From: JARFQH01 sp041299015
GTDB lineage: Bacteria; Desulfobacterota; Desulfobacteria; Desulfobacterales; SG8-13
DNA: 12,445 nt
Direction of reading: 5' to 3'
Assembly: GCA_041299015.1 (NCBI GenBank)
Contig: JBFYWB010000029.1
Coordinates: 1-12,445, forward strand
The notes under the pieces were generated by a model. It saw only the letters and a program-made list of their open reading frames with translations. It did not search any database and was not told where the DNA came from. Position 1 is the first letter of the stretch; the number at the start of each line of letters is the position of its first letter. Of the stretch, positions 1 to 5,595 are shown piece by piece. The position numbers and the translations under genes are program-made.

Positions 1-2
1 TC

Positions 3-977
3 GATCTGGTTATCAGCAACCACACCGAAATGGATCATTCCGGCAGTCTCGCGCGCGTCATGCACCGCATCGGCGAGGACAAACCGCTCTACTGCTCCAA
101 AATGGGTGAAAAAAATCTCCAACGGCACATTCACCGCAAGCTGAACTATCAGCCGGTGACGAGCGGGCAGGAGCTCTCCATCGGTCGGCGGACATTGACT
201 TTCTTGGAAACCCGGATGCTGCATTGGCCGGATAGCATGTTCACCTACCTGAAGGAAGACAGGATCCTGTTTTCCAGCGACGCGTTTGGACAGCATTACG
301 CCGGGCACGAGAAGTTCGACGATGTCGTCGGTGATGCCATCATGCCGCATGCGAAAAAATATTTTGCCAACATTCTGTTGCTCTATGCCCCCCTGATTCT
401 CAAGCTGATCGAAAAGGTGAAGGAGATGGGGCTTGAAATCGACATGATCTGTCCCGACCACGGGGTTATCTGGCGTAAGAACGCACCCGGGATAATCGAG
501 GCCTACGGTCGCTGGAGTCGCCAGGAATCGAAACCGAAGGCCCTCGTCATCTATGACACCATGTGGCACAGCACGGAAATGATGGCCAACGCCATCGCCG
601 CCGGCATCAGCGCCGCAGGCGTGGACGTCCGGCCCATGTACCTGCGCAAATGGCATCGCAGTGACATCATGACCGAGGTCCTCGATGCACGGGCCGTCGT
701 AATCGGATCGCCGACCCTCAACAACGGCCTGTTCCCCACCCTGGCTGATTTCCTGACCTACATGAAAGGGTTGAAACCGAAGAACAAGATCGGGGCGGCC
801 TTCGGGTCTTACGGTTGGAGTGGCGAAGCCGTCAAGCTGATCGAAAAAGAGTTGACGGACATGGGTGTCGAGCTCGTCGAGCCGGGCCTCAAGGTACAGT
901 ACGTCCCCGACGGCGCGACATTGGATGCGTGTTATGACTACGGCCAAAAGATCGGAAGAGCGGTCATTCGAATATGA
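3..977 (+). CDS. fprA: Flavodiiron protein (A-type flavoprotein), 5' end outside window
   Basis: This is a flavodiiron protein, a cytosolic enzyme that reduces O2 to water or NO to N2O at a di-iron site next to FMN. The frame is open from base 3, so the first methionine at base 30 is internal and the N-terminal part lies upstream. Di-iron ligands are visible: HxExDH at bases 21-38, a His in LHWPD (222-224), an Asp in SSDAFG (279-281) and a His in CPDHG (459-461). The C-terminal flavodoxin domain starts near base 537 with ALVIYDTMWHSTEMMA, the FMN phosphate loop, followed by GSPTLNNGLFPTLADFL. No rubredoxin or flavin-reductase domain is fused, so electrons must come from a partner. The ferredoxin gene overlaps its stop codon by 4 bases and is the obvious candidate. 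Family assignment is secure; whether O2 or NO is the substrate is not shown by the sequence. Confidence 0.95.
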   Translation, partial: DLVISNHTEMDHSGSLARVMHRIGEDKPLYCSKMGEKNLQRHIHRKLNYQPVTSGQELSIGRRTLTFLETRMLHWPDSMFTYLKEDRILFSSDAFGQHYAGHEKFDDVVGDAIMPHAKKYFANILLLYAPLILKLIEKVKEMGLEIDMICPDHGVIWRKNAPGIIEAYGRWSRQESKPKALVIYDTMWHSTEMMANAIAAGISAAGVDVRPMYLRKWHRSDIMTEVLDARAVVIGSPTLNNGLFPTLADFLTYMKGLKPKNKIGAAFGSYGWSGEAVKLIEKELTDMGVELVEPGLKVQYVPDGATLDACYDYGQKIGRAVIRI

Positions 978-1165
978 AAATACCCGTTGTCGAATTGAGC
1001 GATTGCATCAAATGCGAAGTCTGCATCGAAGTTTGTCCGGACGTGTTCAGGATGAACGATGCCGGCTATGTTGATGTGGCCGATCTGTCGTCCTATCCGG
1101 AGTCCGAGGTCGAAGAGGCGATCAAGAACTGCCCGGCGGATTGTATTTACTGGGCTGATGGTTGA
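974..1165 (+). CDS. Small one-cluster ferredoxin, Desulfovibrio type
   Basis: This 63-residue acidic ferredoxin is a cytosolic one-electron carrier. The motif C11-x2-C14-x2-C17-x3-C21-P, with a distal C53-P, matches the one-cluster ferredoxins of sulfate reducers, where the first three cysteines and the distal one bind a [4Fe-4S] cluster. C21 would then be a non-ligand. In D. gigas ferredoxin the equivalent Cys forms a disulfide with a later Cys; the residue expected for that partner is not Cys here, but an extra C57 sits four residues after C53. The ATG at 974 overlaps the flavodiiron stop (ATGA), which suggests translational coupling and a role as electron donor to that enzyme. Only a weak Shine-Dalgarno (GGAAGAG, about 955-961) precedes it. 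A second cluster is unlikely because a second CxxCxxC set is missing. Confidence 0.93.
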   Translation: MKIPVVELSDCIKCEVCIEVCPDVFRMNDAGYVDVADLSSYPESEVEEAIKNCPADCIYWADG

Positions 1166-1213
1166 CCAGCCGCTGGCCTCTCTCATTCGCCGATGGAACC
1201 CGTTGACGGTCAG

Positions 1214-1250
1214 CCCGCCTTTCGGTTGGACAATTTGCCCCGCAGGCGGG
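1214..1250 (+). other. Inverted repeat between ferredoxin and DsrE-like genes
   Basis: CCCGCC (1214-1219) and GGCGGG (1245-1250) are perfect complements separated by 25 bases. The structure is bracketed by a direct repeat GTTGACGG at 1202-1209 and 1250-1257. No T-run follows, so it is not a standard terminator. It may be an mRNA processing or stability element that sets different levels of the ferredoxin and DsrE-like products, or chance in GC-rich DNA. Confidence 0.3.
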
Positions 1251-1296
1251 TTGACGGATAGTGGCCGAAGATTCGAGTCGTTTCAAGGAGGAACCA

Positions 1297-1644
1297 ATGA
1301 AGAAAACCGCGCTGTTTGTTTTCAACGGGGATCCGATGTGTTTCATTCATGTCTTGTTGAATGCTCTGGACCTGCGGTCAAAGGATCGTGAGGTCCGCAT
1401 CGTGATCGAGGGTGCCGCTACCAAACTCTTACCGTCCCTTGCCGAAGCCGACAATCCGCTGCACGGGTTGTGGGAAAAGGCCAAAGCCGCCGGCCTGGTG
1501 GAGGGCGCCTGCAAGGCCTGTTCTAAAAAGATGGGCACCGCCGCGGCGGCCGGATCCCAGGACCTGGCCCTGCTCGATGACATGAACGGCCATCCGGGCA
1601 TGGCCAACTATCTCGACGAAGGATTTGAGATCATCACTTTTTAA
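1297..1644 (+). CDS. DsrE/DsrF-like small cytoplasmic protein
   Basis: This 115-residue protein resembles the DsrE/DsrF/TusD-like superfamily, small alpha/beta proteins that often carry sulfur on a cysteine or take part in redox relays. It begins with the typical first strand and loop, MKKTALFVFNGDPMCFIHV, followed by an alternating pattern with VRIVIEG and a conserved-looking ACKACSKKMG segment. Cysteines are C15, C72 and C75; the CxxC pair at 72-75 is a plausible sulfur- or redox-active site. The ATG at 1297 is chosen over an upstream GTG at 1261 because GGAGG (1287-1291) sits 5 bases before it. It lies 131 bases after the ferredoxin gene and 10 bases before the next gene, so it probably belongs to the same operon. 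The exact partner and substrate are unknown. Confidence 0.75.
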   Translation: MKKTALFVFNGDPMCFIHVLLNALDLRSKDREVRIVIEGAATKLLPSLAEADNPLHGLWEKAKAAGLVEGACKACSKKMGTAAAAGSQDLALLDDMNGHPGMANYLDEGFEIITF

Positions 1645-1654
1645 ACGGGATGCG

Positions 1655-2353
1655 ATGCCGCCTTCAGCGCAAAAGCTCACCGGTCGTCAGCTCAAAAAAA
1701 TCGTCGCCGAGCTGTTGCAGCTTCCGGATCTAAAGATCTGCGTCGAACGGATCGCCCGTTTTCCCTTCCGCCAGGTGGTCAATCCGCTTTTCTCTTTTCT
1801 GTACAGCCTCGACGAGTCGATCAAGTGGCGGGCGGTGAGTGCCATGGGGGCGGTGATCGCCGGGGCGGCTCAAGAAAACATGGAATCGGCGCGTGTCGTC
1901 ATGCGTCGGTTCATCTGGAACCTGAACGACGAATCCGGCGGCATCGGGTGGGGCTCACCCGAGGCCATGGGCGAGGCCATGGCCATCGACCAGGCCCTTG
2001 CCGATCAATACGCCTCAATTCTGGTGTCCTACATCAACCCGGAGGGAAATTATCTCGAGCATGAGGATTTGCAGCCCGGGGTCCTCTGGGGCATCGGGCG
2101 TCTGGCATACGCCCGGCCCGGGCATGCGCGGGACGCGGTCCCATTTCTGCAACCCTATCTGGAATCGGACCGATCGGCCCTGCGCGGCATGGCCGCCTGG
2201 GTCGCCGGCGCACTGCCGTCCGACGTCACGCTTGCGTTCCTCAACAGCATTAAGAACGACACCGCTGTTTTCAAGCTCTATGAAGAAGGCGTCCTCGAAG
2301 AGTGGCGCATCTGTGATCTGGTCGCACGACTGATCGGACGGTTGACTTCATGA
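1655..2353 (+). CDS. Helical-repeat (HEAT-like) protein, DVU0298-like
   Basis: This 232-residue, mostly helical, soluble protein has no signal peptide or membrane segment. It shows repeated helix pairs typical of HEAT/Armadillo-like folds: around residues 55-75 (KWRAVSAMGAVIAGAA), 143-165 (VLWGIGRLAYARPGHARDAV) and 175-196 (ALRGMAAWVAGALPSDVTLA). A conserved-looking acidic/glycine segment, NLNDESGGIGWGSPEAMGEA, lies at 89-108. It resembles a family I know as DVU0298-like from sulfate reducers; that name is from memory and was not checked. No catalytic motif is visible, so a scaffold or protein-binding role is the most that can be inferred. The ATG at 1655 is 10 bases after the DsrE-like stop with only a weak Shine-Dalgarno; an in-frame TTG at 1625, overlapping the previous gene, would add 10 residues. 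Confidence 0.72.
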   Translation: MPPSAQKLTGRQLKKIVAELLQLPDLKICVERIARFPFRQVVNPLFSFLYSLDESIKWRAVSAMGAVIAGAAQENMESARVVMRRFIWNLNDESGGIGWGSPEAMGEAMAIDQALADQYASILVSYINPEGNYLEHEDLQPGVLWGIGRLAYARPGHARDAVPFLQPYLESDRSALRGMAAWVAGALPSDVTLAFLNSIKNDTAVFKLYEEGVLEEWRICDLVARLIGRLTS

Positions 2354-2357
2354 GTGT

Positions 2358-2402
2358 GCGTTTTTAGCGGCGCGGCAATACGGCTGTTTCGCTATTGAAC
2401 GC
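2358..2402. terminator. Possible bidirectional terminator between convergent genes
   Basis: An imperfect inverted repeat spans the 38-base gap between the convergent helical-repeat gene and tolC. The outer arms GCGTT (2358-2362) and AACGC (2398-2402) and the inner arms TAGCG (2365-2369) and CGCTA (2390-2394) are separated by short internal loops. The tolC stop codon lies inside the right arm. There is no clean T-run on either side, so termination is inferred mainly from position. Confidence 0.3.
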
Positions 2403-3765
2403 TGTAAAGCGTGTAAAGCTCACCGCTGGCGCGCTGAAGGTTTGAAATGGCGGCGGCGAGATCATAGACGGCGGCAACCCTGCGGGTGCGCAGGGCGCTC
2501 AGACCCACTTGGGCGGTCAGCAGGTCGGTGATGCCGGCAACGCCTTCTCGATAGCGAACTTGGGTGATTCGCAGGGATTCCAAAGCGCTTTCAACACTCT
2601 TGCGGATCGTTTCCAGCCGCTGCCAGGATTCGGCAGCCTGAATTCGTGCACTTTGAAGATCCTGTTTTAACCTGTTGCGAACCATTTCCTCGTCCTTCTG
2701 AGCCGCGCGCCACTCCGCTTCGGCCCTGCGGGTGGTGTTCGAGGTGCGAAAACCGGTGAACAGGTCCCATTCGGCCTTAAGCCCGACCGTGTAGCTGCCC
2801 TCGAAAGATTCCAGGTCGCCACTGTCCAGGTCATAGCTGCCGTAGGCGTTGAAAACCGGATATTTTTGGTACTTTGTTTTTAGGTACAGTTTTTCCTTCA
2901 TCTGCGCTGTTTTCTGAACTGCTTGAAGCTCCGGCCGGTTTTCGATCACGCTGAAATCTTGTTCCATAACCGGCGGTGACGGTTCGTTTTTTTCGGGTGC
3001 GGGCATGTTTTCACGGGTAACAAAGTCATGCCCGATACCCGTATTCAGGGCGACAATGGCCAGGTCGACGCTGTTGCGGGCCCGGATCAGATCCTCGCGG
3101 GCCTGCACCAGGGTGACCTCCAGATTCAAAACATCGGTTTTTATCGCCGTGCCGGCCTTGTATTTTTCTCGGGCTATCTGATGGCTTTCTTCGAGGCTGG
3201 CGATGGTTTCCTGCTGAACCGCCAGAAAGTCCCCGGCCTGCAGGATATTGAAGTAGCCGCGGGTGATCTGGTAAATCAGCTCGTTGAGGATGGCCGCCAA
3301 CTGTAAACCGGCAGCGTCCGCTCCGAGCGTGGCGCTCTCGGACAGCATCCGCCGCTGTCCGAAATCGTAGAGCCGGTATTTGAGTTCGGCGGACAGGCGC
3401 AGGTTGTCGATGTTACCCGGATCGTTAGGGTCGAAGTTGGGAGCCTTTATGTCCAATTGGCGCTGGTTGAGCTCCATCATGAACGCCTGGGTCGGGTTGT
3501 CCGTCACCGCGTAACCGCCGGCAACCGACAACTGGGGGAAATAGGCTGAGTCGGCCACCGAAATCATGGCCCGTGCCGCATCGACACGGATGGCGGCGGC
3601 ATTGGCGTCGGGATTCCGTCGCAAGGCTTCCCGGATGCACTCGTCGAGGGTAACGGCCTCAGAGCGAGCGGTCAGGAGGATCAGCGACAAGACAAGGCCG
3701 GCCCAAAAAAGTGATTTCAGACGCACGCGACGGGCCCGATGATCAGAGATTCGATCCAGCTTCAT
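2392..3765 (-). CDS. TolC-family outer-membrane efflux channel
   Basis: This 457-residue protein is an outer-membrane factor of the TolC/OEP family, the trimeric exit duct of tripartite efflux pumps or type I secretion. A signal peptide is clear: basic N-region, hydrophobic core FWAGLVLSLILLTA (about residues 20-33), probable cleavage after SEA (residue 37). The mature protein starts VTLDECIREALRRNPD, the classic OEP opening. Long heptad-like, Ala/Glu/Arg-rich helices and two OEP repeats fill the rest, with LKYRLYDFGQRR in the first half and LKAEWDLFTGFRTSNTTRRA in the second at equivalent places. Start codon: GAGGGG lies 5 bases upstream. No membrane-fusion protein or inner-membrane pump is adjacent, so it is an orphan channel and its substrate is unknown. 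It is transcribed divergently from hdrCBA. Confidence 0.93.
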   Translation of the reverse strand: MKLDRISDHRARRVRLKSLFWAGLVLSLILLTARSEAVTLDECIREALRRNPDANAAAIRVDAARAMISVADSAYFPQLSVAGGYAVTDNPTQAFMMELNQRQLDIKAPNFDPNDPGNIDNLRLSAELKYRLYDFGQRRMLSESATLGADAAGLQLAAILNELIYQITRGYFNILQAGDFLAVQQETIASLEESHQIAREKYKAGTAIKTDVLNLEVTLVQAREDLIRARNSVDLAIVALNTGIGHDFVTRENMPAPEKNEPSPPVMEQDFSVIENRPELQAVQKTAQMKEKLYLKTKYQKYPVFNAYGSYDLDSGDLESFEGSYTVGLKAEWDLFTGFRTSNTTRRAEAEWRAAQKDEEMVRNRLKQDLQSARIQAAESWQRLETIRKSVESALESLRITQVRYREGVAGITDLLTAQVGLSALRTRRVAAVYDLAAAISNLQRASGELYTLYSVQ

Positions 3766-3826
3766 CCGTTCCCCTCTGTTCGAAAGGAAACCGTGCTATC
3801 CGAGTGAGCGCTACCATCATTTACCG

Positions 3827-3845
3827 GTTAACATAATATTATAAC
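3827..3845. promoter_or_regulatory. Imperfect palindrome over the tolC -10 box (operator candidate)
   Basis: The 19-base sequence GTTAACATAATATTATAAC is symmetric at 7 of 9 paired positions and covers the -10 element. That size and location are typical of repressor operators for efflux genes (TetR/MarR-type), but no regulator gene is in the window, and AT-rich -10 regions give such symmetry by chance. Confidence 0.35.
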
Positions 3846-3860
3846 GAGAAATGATGTCAA
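3833..3860 (-). promoter_or_regulatory. Sigma-70 promoter of the tolC-type gene
   Basis: Read on the minus strand, TTGACA (plus 3855-3860) and TATTAT (plus 3833-3838) are separated by 16 bases, a near-consensus -35/-10 pair. Transcription would begin near 3826, giving a leader of about 60 bases with GAGGGG just upstream of the ATG. Confidence 0.7.
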
Positions 3861-3920
3861 CACCTGTTTGGGATCCTATCGAGACGGTATCCGGCAAGGG
3901 GAGTGCTTAACGATTTGCCT

Positions 3921-3946
3921 TGACACGTTCTGACACATTGTGGCAC
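3921..3946. promoter_or_regulatory. Three hexamers with 10-bp period upstream of hdrC
   Basis: TGACAC (3921-3926), TGACAC (3931-3936) and TGGCAC (3941-3946) recur at an exact 10-base spacing, so all face the same side of the helix. The second and third copies also form the palindrome TGACACATTGTGGCA (3931-3945), symmetric except for one pair. A TTGACA (3920-3925) overlaps the first copy but has no good -10 at 16-18 bases. This looks like a regulator-binding array in the divergent tolC/hdrC region. Confidence 0.45.
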
Positions 3947-4038
3947 ATAAATCGTAGCGGCCTTCGTGTTGATTTCCGCCACATATGGCCTTTCATGCAC
4001 AATCGCCATCGATTTCCCCGACATTGCGAAAATGAAGC

Positions 4039-4075
4039 CGTTTCTGGATCGGAAACGCGATGCCGTCTTACGGCA
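4039..4075 (+). promoter_or_regulatory. Two consecutive small hairpins in the hdrC leader
   Basis: CGTTTC (4039-4044)/GAAACG (4052-4057) with a 7-base loop is followed after 3 bases by TGCCGT (4061-4066)/ACGGCA (4070-4075) with a 3-base loop. Both stems are perfect 6-mers and end 30 bases before the hdrC ATG. No T-run follows, so attenuation by a simple terminator is unlikely; leader structure or mRNA stability is possible. The remainder of 3861-4105 holds no recognisable gene. Confidence 0.35.
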
Positions 4076-4105
4076 GCCTGAAATGAAGTGAAGTTAGAGG
4101 GGCCA

Positions 4106-4756
4106 ATGTTGAGCAAAGACCAGAGCGAACACCGGCGGCACGGCAATGAGGAAAACCTGGCCGCAGCAAACGGCCGGCGCCGGCTGATCGGAGACCGCGG
4201 CAGTCATTTTTTGAACCGCATCGAGGGCGAGACCGGCGCCAATATCGCCGCCTGCTACCAGTGCGAGCGCTGCACCAATGCCTGTCCGGTCAGCCTCTAC
4301 ATGGATGTCAAGCCGCACCAGGTGATCCGTTACGTTCAACTGGGCTGGCGCGAGGAGCTGCTGCAGTCCGCCACCATCTGGGTCTGCCTCTCCTGCGAAA
4401 TGTGCACCACCTACTGCCCCAACGAAGTCGGCGTTGCCGAGACCATTTTACATCTCCGCAGTCTGTCGGCCCGGTCGACCATTGCGCCGCGGGAAAAGCA
4501 GCTGGCGGTGTTTCACGAGACGTTCCTTGCTGAACTCCAGCGTTTCGGTCGGGTCAACGAGGCCTGGCTGATGGCGGCCTTGAACCGCAAACCGGGCATC
4601 CTCAAAGAGAAGATCCGCTCGGGCCAACTGAAAACGGAAATCCAGTTGGGGCTGACTCTTTGGCGCAAGGGGAAGTTGAAACTGCTGCCGAAACGCTGTG
4701 CCGCCATCAATGAGATTCGATCCATTTACCGTAACCGGATAGGCGATCGTTCCTGA
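4106..4756 (+). CDS. hdrC: Heterodisulfide reductase-like subunit C (HdrC)
   Basis: This 216-residue soluble protein is the two-cluster ferredoxin subunit that passes electrons from HdrA flavin/FeS centres to HdrB. Two [4Fe-4S] motifs are present: C50-x2-C53-x2-C56-x3-C60-P and C94-x2-C97-x2-C100-x3-C104-P. The spacing and the sequences CYQCERCTNACPV and VCLSCEMCTTYCPNEVGVAE are typical of HdrC. It has no membrane segments, unlike DsrM- or HdrE-linked versions. The start at 4106 is preferred over a GTG at 4088 because GAGGGG ends 3 bases before it; the N-terminal 40 residues are polar and family-variable. Its TGA overlaps the hdrB ATG by one base (TGATG), so the two are translationally coupled. 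The physiological disulfide or other acceptor is not evident, since bacteria of this type lack coenzyme M and coenzyme B. Confidence 0.92.
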   Translation: MLSKDQSEHRRHGNEENLAAANGRRRLIGDRGSHFLNRIEGETGANIAACYQCERCTNACPVSLYMDVKPHQVIRYVQLGWREELLQSATIWVCLSCEMCTTYCPNEVGVAETILHLRSLSARSTIAPREKQLAVFHETFLAELQRFGRVNEAWLMAALNRKPGILKEKIRSGQLKTEIQLGLTLWRKGKLKLLPKRCAAINEIRSIYRNRIGDRS

Positions 4757-5595
4757 TGAAACTGGCATTCTACCCGGGTTGCTCCTTGGAAGGCATGGCC
4801 AACGACTACGCCCGTTCCATCGCGGCGGTGTTCCGTCACCTGGACATCACGCTGGTGGAAATCGATGACTGGTCGTGCTGCGGCGCGACGGCGGCCCACA
4901 GCCTGAGTGAAATGATGGCCGTGGCCCTGCCCGCCAGAAACCTCGCGGCCGCCGAAAAAATGGGGCTCGACATCGTGTCGCCCTGCGCCAATTGTTTCAA
5001 TCGGCTGATGTTTTCCAAGGTCATGATCCAAAAAAAGATCTTCGATGTTCCCTGGCCGGTCACGGGCAGCATTCAGGTTCACGACATGACGCGTTTTCTG
5101 GCCCGGCCGGATATGGTCACACACATCGAAGACCGGGTCCGCATGCCCTTGAAAGGTCTTAAAGTCGTCTGCTACTATGGTTGTCAGATGGTCCGCCCGC
5201 CGCGTCTGACCGGCTTCACCGACTACGAAAACCCTCTAACCCTCGACCGGCTTGCAACTGCTGCCGGTGCGAAGGTGTTGGATTGGTCTTACAAAACCAC
5301 TTGCTGCGGCGCCAGTATCGGCATCGGCCGACGGGATATCCAGGAATCGCTCACCGCCCGGCTGCTGGAAAAAGCGCGCCAAACCGGCGCTGAGGCGATC
5401 GTGGTCTCGTGCCCGTTGTGTCAGGCCAACCTCGATCTCATCCAGAGGGACAAGGCCTCCGGATGCCTGCCGGTTTTTTACTTCACGGAACTGCTGCGCC
5501 TGGCCTTCGAGGCCGACAACGACTCTGCCGGATGGTTCCGGATGCACATCGCCGACCCGGTGCCCCTTTTGAAAGCCAAGGATTTGCTGCGGTGA
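4756..5595 (+). CDS. hdrB: Heterodisulfide reductase-like subunit B (HdrB)
   Basis: This 279-residue protein is the catalytic disulfide-reducing subunit type that binds two non-cubane FeS clusters through tandem CCG domains. Domain 1 has C9, C41-C42, C77 and C80; domain 2 has C143, C183-C184, C219 and C222. Both therefore keep the full Cx31-39CCx34-35CxxC signature, so both clusters should form. Sequence landmarks are FYPGCS, WSCCGA, SPCANC, YYGCQMVRPPR, TTCCGAS and SCPLCQ. The YYGCQ..RP pattern is closer to true HdrB than to lactate or glycolate oxidase CCG proteins. The gene follows hdrC with a one-base overlap and its stop overlaps the hdrA GTG (GTGA). It acts in the cytosol with HdrC and HdrA. 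The real substrate in this organism is not known. Confidence 0.93.
   Translation: MKLAFYPGCSLEGMANDYARSIAAVFRHLDITLVEIDDWSCCGATAAHSLSEMMAVALPARNLAAAEKMGLDIVSPCANCFNRLMFSKVMIQKKIFDVPWPVTGSIQVHDMTRFLARPDMVTHIEDRVRMPLKGLKVVCYYGCQMVRPPRLTGFTDYENPLTLDRLATAAGAKVLDWSYKTTCCGASIGIGRRDIQESLTARLLEKARQTGAEAIVVSCPLCQANLDLIQRDKASGCLPVFYFTELLRLAFEADNDSAGWFRMHIADPVPLLKAKDLLR

Noticed and set aside
3941..3955. Sigma-54 type -24/-12 promoter before hdrC
   Set aside because: TGGCAC fits the -24 half, but the -12 half reads TCGT instead of TTGC, so the essential GC is missing.
5409..5591. Upstream extension of the hdrA reading frame
   Set aside because: This stretch is the out-of-frame 3' end of hdrB; the GTG at 5592 overlaps the hdrB stop and gives a normal Rossmann N-terminus.
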